7,415 nt of DNA, taken from NCBI GenBank assembly GCA_025464045.1, contig JAODBQ010000630.1, positions 1 through 7,415 on the forward strand, written 5' to 3'. Below are positions 1-5,685 of the stretch, piece by piece (the first letter of the stretch is position 1; each line of letters opens with the position of its first letter). The translations under genes were made by a program, and so were the position numbers. The notes under the pieces were generated by a model. It did not search any database. It was not told the DNA's origin and was given only the letters and a program-made list of their open reading frames with translations. The stretch is from Ilumatobacteraceae bacterium (GTDB lineage Bacteria > Actinomycetota > Acidimicrobiia > Acidimicrobiales > Ilumatobacteraceae).

Positions 1-1
1 C

Positions 2-1987
2 GACGGGTTCTGGCCGCCCGCGCACCTGATCGACCTGCCCTCAGGAGTCGTCCGCACGACGGCAGCCGGCGCACGCACGGGCATCGTCGAGCAGCCCGTC
101 GCCACGTCGCCGCCGACGGTCGACACGACGACGGTCGACACGACGACGGTCGGGTCGTCATCGCCCTCGCGACGAGCGACCGGCGCGAGCCTGGTCACCG
201 TTGCGCTCGTCGCACTCGGCCTGAACACGTGGCGGCTCTCGCTGAACGGGCTCGGGGACCAGTACTACGCGGCGGCCACGCGCGCGATGGCGAGCAGCTG
301 GCACAACTGGTTCTTCGTCGCCCTGGACCGCGGCGGCTTCATCAGCGTCGACAAGCCACCGGTCCCGTTGTGGATCAGCGCACTGTCGGCCAGGTTGTTC
401 GGGCTCTCGTCGTGGAGCATCCTGCTGCCCACGGCGCTCGCCGGTACCGCCGCGGTCGCCGTGCTGTGGCTCGTCGTCCGCCGCGCCTTCGGGCTGGTGG
501 CGGCGACGCTCGCCGCCCTGGTGCTCGCCGTGTCGCCGGTGAACGTGGCCGTCGACCGGCTCAACCTCCCCGAGGCCTGGCTCGTGCTGTTCCTGCTCGC
601 CGCGGTGTGGGCTGTCCAGCGCGCGCTCGCCAGCACGCGGGCGATTCGCTGGCTGGTGCTCGCCGGCGGGTTCGTCGGCCTCGCGTTCAACACGAAGATG
701 CTCGCCGCGTACCTGGTCGTGCCGGGCCTCGGCATGGCGGTGGTGCTCGGGGCGCGCACGTGGCGCGAGCGGATCGGCCACGGCGCGGTGTTCGGTGCGG
801 CCGCGCTGCTCACCTCGTTGCCGTGGATCCTCGTCGTCGACGCCGTGCCCGCGACGTCGCGCCCGTACGTCGGCGGCAGCACGGACAACACCGTGCTCGA
901 CCTGATCTTCGGGTACAACGGGCTCGGTCGCGTCGAGGGCAACGGCGGCTTCGTGCCGGGCGGACCGACGAGCAGCGCCGGCGGCGTGTTCGGTGGGCGG
1001 CCCGGCCCGCTGCGGCTGCTCGGCGACGCGCTCGGCGGCCAGATCGGGTGGCTCCTGCCGATCGCGCTGGCCGGGCTCGTCGCCGCGCTGTGGCTGCACC
1101 GCCGGCAACGGGTGCAGCTTGCTGTGCTGGTGATGTGGTCGCTGTGGCTGGTGGTGGTCGGCTACGTGTTCAGCGACGCGCAGGGCACGTTCCACGCCTA
1201 CTACACCGCGCTGCTCGGGCCGCCGGTCGCGGCGCTCGTCGGCATCGGGGTCGCCTCGTTCGTCCCGTTGGTGCGACGCGAACGCCGGTGGGGCTACGCC
1301 GTGATCGCCGGGGTCGCCGCCACGGTGGCGTTGCAGCTGGAGCTGAGCGGACGGCAACCGGGGTTCTACGCCTGGACGCGCTGGGTGGTGGTGCCGGTGG
1401 TGATGGCGGCGGCCGTGTGGCTGCTGCTCGCGATCCTCCGCCGGGCCCGCACCGCGACGATCACGGCCGCGGCTGCGCTCGGGCTCGCCGCACTGCTGTT
1501 GACGCCGGCCGCCTGGGCGGGCAGCGAGTCCGCCAACGCCGTCCTCAACGCGACGTTGCCGCAAGCGGGCCCGCGCCAGGGCGTGGCGGGGCTGACGTTC
1601 GGCGCGACGTCGTCGAACGGCGACGCCGAGCTGGCGGCGTGGCTCCTCGCGCACGCCGGCTCGAGCAGGTGGCAGCTGGTGATGGCCAGCGCGCAGGGCT
1701 CGTCGGGGATGATGGCCGACCAGGGCCTGTCGATCATCTCGCTCGGCGGCTTCATGGGCACCGATCCGGCCGCCACGCTCGGCTCCGTCGCACGGATGAT
1801 CGCCGCCGGCGAGGTCCGCTACTTCTTCGTCGACGGGATCGTGCAGGGGCCGCGTGGAACCGAGGGACCGCAAGCCATCCTGGCCCAGGCGCGCAGGTCG
1901 TGCACTGCCGTGACCGATCTCGGTCTGCCGGTCCGCTACCGGGGCCAGATCTACGACTGCGCCGGCAAGGCGGCGGCGTTCACCTGA
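2..1987 (+). CDS. GT-C family glycosyltransferase, YkcB/ArnT-like (GT39), 5'-partial
   Basis: Probable integral-membrane glycosyltransferase that moves a sugar from a polyprenyl-phosphate donor to an envelope acceptor outside the membrane; donor and acceptor are unknown. The frame is open to the window edge, giving at least 661 residues before TGA at 1985-1987. Numbering from base 2, residues about 36-60 are a Thr/Ser/Pro-rich linker and the first membrane helix is about 62-78. GLGDQYY follows (83-89), with Asp86 at the place of the conserved first-loop acidic residue of ArnT/PMT enzymes. VDKPPVPLW (from 116) matches the ArnT-type E/D-K-P-P loop. Many further hydrophobic helices follow, then a C-terminal extracytoplasmic part with SIISLGGFMGTDPA and YFFVDG, typical of actinobacterial YkcB-like proteins. 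The first ATG (287) cannot be the true start: it would remove helix 1 and Asp86, and codons 2-286 contain no ATG, GTG or TTG but have coding-like G/C third positions. The family call is from recalled motifs; the exact sugar is unknown. Confidence 0.88.
   Translation, partial: DGFWPPAHLIDLPSGVVRTTAAGARTGIVEQPVATSPPTVDTTTVDTTTVGSSSPSRRATGASLVTVALVALGLNTWRLSLNGLGDQYYAAATRAMASSWHNWFFVALDRGGFISVDKPPVPLWISALSARLFGLSSWSILLPTALAGTAAVAVLWLVVRRAFGLVAATLAALVLAVSPVNVAVDRLNLPEAWLVLFLLAAVWAVQRALASTRAIRWLVLAGGFVGLAFNTKMLAAYLVVPGLGMAVVLGARTWRERIGHGAVFGAAALLTSLPWILVVDAVPATSRPYVGGSTDNTVLDLIFGYNGLGRVEGNGGFVPGGPTSSAGGVFGGRPGPLRLLGDALGGQIGWLLPIALAGLVAALWLHRRQRVQLAVLVMWSLWLVVVGYVFSDAQGTFHAYYTALLGPPVAALVGIGVASFVPLVRRERRWGYAVIAGVAATVALQLELSGRQPGFYAWTRWVVVPVVMAAAVWLLLAILRRARTATITAAAALGLAALLLTPAAWAGSESANAVLNATLPQAGPRQGVAGLTFGATSSNGDAELAAWLLAHAGSSRWQLVMASAQGSSGMMADQGLSIISLGGFMGTDPAATLGSVARMIAAGEVRYFFVDGIVQGPRGTEGPQAILAQARRSCTAVTDLGLPVRYRGQIYDCAGKAAAFT
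119..148 (+). repeat. Two perfect 15-bp tandem copies coding VDTTT-VDTTT
   Basis: The unit GTCGACACGACGACG occurs at 119-133 and 134-148, followed by a partial third copy (GTCGG). It is in frame with the glycosyltransferase and encodes VDTTTVDTTTV. It lies in the Thr/Ser/Pro-rich stretch before the first membrane helix, so it is probably a disordered linker that can change length by slippage. Confidence 0.85.
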
Positions 1988-2017
1988 CGCCGGCCCCGGG
2001 AACCGCACCGGCCCAGG

Positions 2018-2076
2018 GCTGGGCGGGGCTCGGCCCCAGCGTCGGGCCAACGGGACCACGGGCGCGCTCGCCCCGG
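2018..2076. terminator. GC-rich hairpins between convergent genes, possible terminator
   Basis: The 99-bp gap between the two convergent stops (1988-2086) holds several short inverted repeats. GCTGGG (2018-2023) pairs with CCCAGC (2035-2040). Alternatively GGGGC (2025-2029) pairs with GCCCC (2033-2037) over a 3-nt loop. A further GGGCG/CGCCC hairpin lies near 2063-2076. No T-tract follows any of them. Position between convergent genes favours a bidirectional terminator, but GC-rich DNA forms such stems by chance, so confidence is modest. Confidence 0.4.
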
Positions 2077-2086
2077 ACGTCTGCCG

Positions 2087-3271
2087 TCAGCTGGCGCGGC
2101 GATGGTGGACGGCGACCTCGCCGGTGGTGGGCACGACGATCTTCTCCCGGCTTCGCTCCTGGCGGATGGCCTTCAGGGCCACCTGCATCGCCCCCGACAC
2201 GGGAACCGACAGCAGCGCGCCGATCCAGCCGAAGATCTCCACGCCGAGCAGCACGCTGAGGAGCACCACGAGCGGGTTGACCTTGACCCGCCGCGCCATG
2301 ATCGCCGGGTACAGCACGCTGTTCTCGATCTGCTGGTACAGCACGAAGAAGATCACGGCGATGATCCCCGCCGTCGTGCTGTGCAGGAACGCGGCGCCGA
2401 CCGCGACGACGGCGCCGATGATCGCCCCGACCAGTGGGATCAGATCCGCGAACGCCACCCAGATCGCGAGCACGAACGGCGCCGGCACCCCCAGCGCGAC
2501 GAGGCAGATGAACGCCGTGCTCCCGGCGATGACGCTGATCAACAGGTTGCCGACCATGTAACCGCTGATCGCCGCAGCCGCATCCACCGCCACCCGCGTC
2601 ACCGACTCGCGGCGGCGCATGGGCACGAGACCGAGGGCGGCCTTGCCGAGCGATGCGGACTGGCTGAGCATCAGGAACATGATCACCAGGATCGTGATGA
2701 ACGCGATCAGGCCGCTCAGCAGCGTGGTGACGACCTCGAACGAGGAGCTGCTGAGGTTGTCAGCTGCCTTGCGCAGCTCGTCCTCGTGGTCCTGCACGTA
2801 GCTGTTCAGGTGCAGCTTGGTGACGAGCTTGCCGACCGCTCCGCGGCCGTTGGCCGCGTCGCGCACGGTCCCCGGGAGGTCCGAGAGGATCGACACGAGC
2901 TGGCTGCGCACCGGCAGGAGGAACAGGCACAGCAGGCCCACCACGACGCCGAGGGTGGTGAACACGACGATCCCCGTGGCAAGAGCCCGCCGGCCGCCGA
3001 CCTTCGACTGCACCATGCGCACCGCGGGCGACAGCACGATCGCGAAGAACGCGGCGATCGAGATCCAGGCGATCACCCGCACCGTGATCAGCACCACCTC
3101 GACGGCGATGTACGTCGCCAGCACCACGCCGACCGAGGCGACGATCGTGCGCCAGGGGACGTCCGCCCACGTCCGCTTGGTCTCCACGCCGGCGGCCTGC
3201 AGCGCGTCCGCCGGGGTCTCCCCGAGGATCACGCCGCGGTCGATCCCGGACGATCCGGGCAGGTCGTGCAT
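2087..3271 (-). CDS. AI-2E transporter family (PerM/YdiK-like) membrane protein
   Basis: A 394-residue polytopic membrane protein of the AI-2E/PerM family. Members are assigned to efflux or exchange, such as autoinducer-2 export or Na+/H+ antiport, but most substrates are unknown, so none is claimed here. Hydrophobic segments lie at about 41-62, 64-82, 98-120, 180-205, 236-262, 264-296, 300-315 and 332-358. A soluble, charged stretch at about 121-178 follows the third segment, as usual in the family. The strongest signature is YQQIENSVLYP (312-322), followed by VKVNPLVVLLSVLLGVEIFG and GALLSVPVSGAMQ. Length is normal, with a polar N-terminal tail of about 35 residues. ATG at 3271 is supported by AAGGA four bases upstream. 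The gene is divergent from the DoxX gene and convergent with the first glycosyltransferase, so it is probably transcribed alone. The family call is firm, the function is not. Confidence 0.93.
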   Translation of the reverse strand: MHDLPGSSGIDRGVILGETPADALQAAGVETKRTWADVPWRTIVASVGVVLATYIAVEVVLITVRVIAWISIAAFFAIVLSPAVRMVQSKVGGRRALATGIVVFTTLGVVVGLLCLFLLPVRSQLVSILSDLPGTVRDAANGRGAVGKLVTKLHLNSYVQDHEDELRKAADNLSSSSFEVVTTLLSGLIAFITILVIMFLMLSQSASLGKAALGLVPMRRRESVTRVAVDAAAAISGYMVGNLLISVIAGSTAFICLVALGVPAPFVLAIWVAFADLIPLVGAIIGAVVAVGAAFLHSTTAGIIAVIFFVLYQQIENSVLYPAIMARRVKVNPLVVLLSVLLGVEIFGWIGALLSVPVSGAMQVALKAIRQERSREKIVVPTTGEVAVHHRRAS

Positions 3272-3372
3272 GGAGTCCTTGATACCAGGTTCCGCGGGTG
3301 CTCAGACCACGATCTCCGATCGGCGTCACCCCCGAGGGTGTGGCCTCCGCAGTGACCGGGTACGTGCTGGCC
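3272..3372. promoter_or_regulatory. Divergent intergenic region, presumed promoters
   Basis: The AI-2E gene and the DoxX gene run away from each other, so both promoters should lie here or, for DoxX, slightly inside. If DoxX starts at ATG 3373 the gap is 101 bp, enough for two promoters; if it starts at GTG 3298 only 26 bp remain. I see no convincing -35/-10 pair on either strand. Only the geometry supports this feature. Confidence 0.35.
3276..3280 (-). promoter_or_regulatory. Ribosome binding site of the AI-2E family gene
   Basis: Read on the minus strand, AAGGA stands four bases before ATG at 3271. This supports that start over the internal GTG that follows about 14 codons later. Confidence 0.55.
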
Positions 3373-3900
3373 ATGCTCGGACCTCGTTCACTGACCCGTG
3401 CGCTGATGGCAGCGCCGTTCATCCTCGGCGGGCTCGCCGCGCTCCGTGCACCGGACGAGGTCGCCCCGGCGGCCGAGACCGTCGGCGTCCCGATCGCCGA
3501 GCAGGTCGGCGTGTCGGCCGAATCGGTCACGCTCGTCAAGTTCAACGCAGGGGTGCAGGTTGGCGCCGGTGCCCTGCTGCTGCTCGGCGTCCTGCCCCGC
3601 GTGGCCTCCCTGGCACTGGCCGCGTCGCTCGTGCCGACCTCGCTCGCCGGACACCGGTTCTGGGAGAAGTCGGGCGAGGAGCGCAAGCAGCAGATGATCC
3701 ACTTCGCGAAGAACGCCGGGTTGCTCGGCGGGCTCCTCGCCCACGCGCTGGACACCGGTGGCCGGCCGTCCGTCTTCTGGAGCGGGCGCCACGCGGCCGA
3801 GCAGGCGACTGCGTCGATCGCCGATGCCGCCCAGTCGGTGGCGGAGACCGTCAGCGAGACCGTCAGCCACGCGTACCACGCGCTGCCCGGCGTCAGCTGA
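3373..3900 (+). CDS. DoxX family membrane protein
   Basis: A small membrane protein of the DoxX family, 175 residues from ATG 3373. The family is named for a subunit of archaeal thiosulfate:quinone oxidoreductase; actinobacterial members have been tied to redox stress, but function here is unknown. It has the four-helix layout: hydrophobic stretches at about 8-25, 60-74, 76-93 and 114-128. Motifs common in actinobacterial DoxX proteins are visible: LMAAPFILGGLAALRAPDE near the start, VKFNAGVQVGAG (55-66), LVPTSLAGHRFWE (86-98) and HFAKNAGLLGGLL (110-122). A Ser/Ala/Thr/Glu-rich tail (about 139-165) could form an amphipathic helix. The frame also allows GTG starts at 3298, 3340, 3352 and 3364. 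I prefer ATG 3373 because homologues as I recall them begin just before the first helix and because it leaves room for divergent promoters. No start has a good Shine-Dalgarno, so up to 25 extra residues are possible. Confidence 0.85.
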   Translation: MLGPRSLTRALMAAPFILGGLAALRAPDEVAPAAETVGVPIAEQVGVSAESVTLVKFNAGVQVGAGALLLLGVLPRVASLALAASLVPTSLAGHRFWEKSGEERKQQMIHFAKNAGLLGGLLAHALDTGGRPSVFWSGRHAAEQATASIADAAQSVAETVSETVSHAYHALPGVS

Positions 3901-4007
3901 GCCGCCCGCGATGGGCCGAGCATCCCCCCGATGACGATCCGTCGGCTGCGGGTCGGCGCTGTCGCCTGAGACGCGTGGCACGACATCCCGATCCACCTGG
4001 CGGCCGA

Positions 4008-4039
4008 CGAGTGTCGCGGCGCTCCGGCTGCGACACTCG
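4008..4039. terminator. 10-bp perfect inverted repeat, hairpin before the second GT gene
   Basis: CGAGTGTCGC (4008-4017) and GCGACACTCG (4030-4039) are exact reverse complements. The stem extends inward by a G-T wobble and two G-C pairs, leaving a 6-base loop (4021-4026). It lies 107 bp after the DoxX stop and four bases before GTG 4044. There is no T-tract. It could be the DoxX terminator (actinobacterial terminators often lack U-tracts), a repressor operator, or an RNA structure that affects translation of the next gene. The stem is certain; its role is inferred. Confidence 0.55.
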
Positions 4040-4043
4040 CCAC

Positions 4044-5636
4044 GTGACGTCGCTGGTGAACGAGCACGACGGGCCCGACAGGCCTGACAGGCCCGTGCGG
4101 ACGCCCGACGAGCACACTGCGGTCGGGCCGACGGACGGAGCCCGCGGCACGGCCGTGTCGGTGGCGCTCGGCGTCGTCTGCGTCACCGGTCTGCTCTTGC
4201 GGGTGTGGCCGCGCGGTGCGCTCTGGCTCGACGAGGCGCAGAGCGTGGCGATCGCCAGGCTGCCGCTGACGAAGATCGTCGGCGCGCTGCGCGAGGACGG
4301 TGCGCCGCCGCTGTACTACCTGATCCTGCACGCGTGGATGTGGCTGTTCGGGTCCGGCGACGTCGCCGTGCGGTCGCTCACCGTCGTCACCTCGATCGGC
4401 TTCCTCGTCGCGATCGTCGTTGCCGCGCGTCGGTTCGCCGGTGAGCGTGCCGCGTGGTGCGTGCTCGTGCTCACCGCGTCGAGCTCGTTCGCGGTGCGCT
4501 ACGCGAGCGAGGCGCGGATGTACTCGCTCGTGATGTTGGAGGCGACGCTCGCGCTGCTCGCCGTGGCGGCGATGCTGACGGCGCCCACGATTCGGCGCGG
4601 CATCGCCGTGGCGGTGCTCGCGGCAACGCTGCCGTACACGCACTACTGGGGCATCTACCTCGTCGCGGCCGGCGGTGCGGTGTTGGCGGTGGCCGCGGCG
4701 CGCACCGCCGACCCCGACCAGCGGCGCGCCGCCCGCAAGGCACTGCTCGCCGTCGGCGGCGGCGTCGTGCTGTGGCTGCCATGGCTCCCGGAGTTCCGCT
4801 ACCAGTCGGTCCACACCGCAACGCCCTGGACCGAAGCAGCGGAGCTCTCGTCGATCTTCGACACGACGTTCCGTTGGAACAGGACCGAGCTCGCCGGAGG
4901 CGTGCTCCTCGCGTTCACCGCCGCCGGTGTGATCCTCGCCCTGGTGCTCGGGCACCAGACGTGGCGGGCCGTCCGGGTGCCGCGATGGGCGATCGCCGCG
5001 ACCGCGGTGGGCTCGCTCGTGCTCGCCGTGGTCGGCGGCACGCTCAGCGGCAGCGCGTACGTCGGGCGCTACAGCGCCGTCGCCTTCCCGTTCGCGGTGC
5101 TGCTGGCAGGAGTCGGGATCGCCTCGATCCGCCCGCGACGCCTCATCGCCGTCGTGCTGGCTGCCGGCTGGTTCCTCGGCGTCGGCTACTCGCTCGACGA
5201 GATTCGCACGCCGCGCACGCGTGCCTCCCCGATCGCGGCTGCGCTGCTGCCGCGCATCCGCCCGGGCGACGTGGTCGTCTACTGCCCGGACCAGCTCGGT
5301 CCGGCGACCAGCCGGCTGCTGGACCGCTCGCCGACTGTGCAGCGCGTCACCCAGCTCGTCTACCCGGGTGGAGCCGGGCCCGAGCGGGTCGACTGGGTGG
5401 ACTACGCCGACCGCTACCGGGAAGCGGTCGCGGCCCCGTTCGCCGTCAGCGTCGACGCCCGGGCCGCGGCGGCGACGGTGTGGCTGATCGCCAGCACGAT
5501 CTACCCGGCCACCCAGGAGGCCTGTCAGGGCCTGATGACGGCGATGCTGCGCGTGCGCCCGCAGGCCACGCGGTTGCTGGCCGACGACCCGAAGATCGCC
5601 GACCACGGCGCGCTGTGGCGGTTCGGACCGGCATGA
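4044..5636 (+). CDS. GT-C family (GT39/PMT-like) membrane glycosyltransferase
   Basis: A probable polyprenyl-phosphate-sugar-dependent glycosyltransferase, about 530 residues, acting on the outer face of the membrane; donor and acceptor are unknown. A polar, Asp/Pro/Arg-rich N-tail (1-35) precedes helix 1 (about 37-55). WLDEAQS (61-67) carries the Asp-Glu pair expected in the first external loop of GT-C enzymes. APPLYYLILHAWMWLFG (87-103) and YASEARMYSL (153-162) are typical of this family. Several further helices run to about 382, including GRYSAVAFPFAVLLAGVGIA (341-360). The C-terminal 145 residues look soluble and probably extracytoplasmic, with cysteines at 414 and 494 that might pair. 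It has no evident sequence similarity to the first glycosyltransferase beyond the fold. The start is uncertain: GTG at 4011, 4044 or 4056 are all in frame, none with a clear Shine-Dalgarno and no upstream ATG. The stop overlaps a terminator-like hairpin. The family is well supported; specificity is not. Confidence 0.87.
   Translation: MTSLVNEHDGPDRPDRPVRTPDEHTAVGPTDGARGTAVSVALGVVCVTGLLLRVWPRGALWLDEAQSVAIARLPLTKIVGALREDGAPPLYYLILHAWMWLFGSGDVAVRSLTVVTSIGFLVAIVVAARRFAGERAAWCVLVLTASSSFAVRYASEARMYSLVMLEATLALLAVAAMLTAPTIRRGIAVAVLAATLPYTHYWGIYLVAAGGAVLAVAAARTADPDQRRAARKALLAVGGGVVLWLPWLPEFRYQSVHTATPWTEAAELSSIFDTTFRWNRTELAGGVLLAFTAAGVILALVLGHQTWRAVRVPRWAIAATAVGSLVLAVVGGTLSGSAYVGRYSAVAFPFAVLLAGVGIASIRPRRLIAVVLAAGWFLGVGYSLDEIRTPRTRASPIAAALLPRIRPGDVVVYCPDQLGPATSRLLDRSPTVQRVTQLVYPGGAGPERVDWVDYADRYREAVAAPFAVSVDARAAAATVWLIASTIYPATQEACQGLMTAMLRVRPQATRLLADDPKIADHGALWRFGPA
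4072..4095 (+). repeat. 9-bp tandem repeat coding Pro-Asp-Arg
   Basis: GGCCCGACA (4072-4080) is followed by GGCCTGACA (4081-4089, one change) and a partial third copy from 4090. It encodes PDRPDRP in the polar N-terminal tail of the second glycosyltransferase, a likely disordered cytoplasmic stretch. Confidence 0.65.
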
Positions 5637-5673
5637 GGACCCGACACCCGAGCTCGTCGGCCGTCGGGTCCTC
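5635..5673. terminator. Bidirectional terminator hairpin between convergent genes
   Basis: GAGGACCCGAC (5635-5645) and GTCGGGTCCTC (5663-5673) are perfect 11-bp reverse complements around a 17-base loop. The loop contains the palindrome CGAGCTCG (5649-5656). The left arm begins inside the TGA stop (5634-5636) of the second glycosyltransferase, and the right arm ends 12 bp before the stop of the convergent flavoenzyme. No T-tract follows on either strand. The symmetry and the position between two convergent stops make a shared terminator the best reading. Confidence 0.72.
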
Positions 5674-5685
5674 GCGGCCGACTGG

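Noticed and set aside
158..2059. Long minus-strand open frame (633 codons) opposite the first glycosyltransferase
   Set aside because: It is an Arg/His/Gln/Pro-rich translation with no domain, typical of the antisense of a high-GC gene; the plus-strand frame has clear membrane helices and family motifs.
229..2259. Long plus-strand open frame (676 codons) overlapping the first glycosyltransferase in another frame
   Set aside because: It is Arg/Ala/Gly-rich low-complexity sequence with no motif and overlaps the convincing gene for its whole length.
3901..4007. Possible small gene or RNA between DoxX and the second glycosyltransferase
   Set aside because: There is no short frame with a ribosome binding site and only 4-bp stems (for example GCCC/GGGC at 3904-3916). 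Only the hairpin at 4008-4039 stands out.
4008..4039. Insertion-sequence end or attachment site at the inverted repeat
   Set aside because: There is no transposase or integrase nearby, no flanking target duplication, and the arms sit close together as in a hairpin rather than at the ends of an element.
2817..4043. Upstream extension of the second glycosyltransferase frame (open for about 400 more codons)
   Set aside because: The extension runs across the antisense of the AI-2E gene and out of frame through DoxX. Its composition changes to membrane-protein-like only after about 4140, so the true start is near 4011-4056.
2760..5606. Very long minus-strand open frame (948 codons) across the DoxX and second glycosyltransferase genes
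   Set aside because: It lies opposite two recognisable genes, is rich in Arg, Gly, His and Asp, and near its end simply reads a shifted frame of the AI-2E gene. Such long shadows arise where stop codons are rare.
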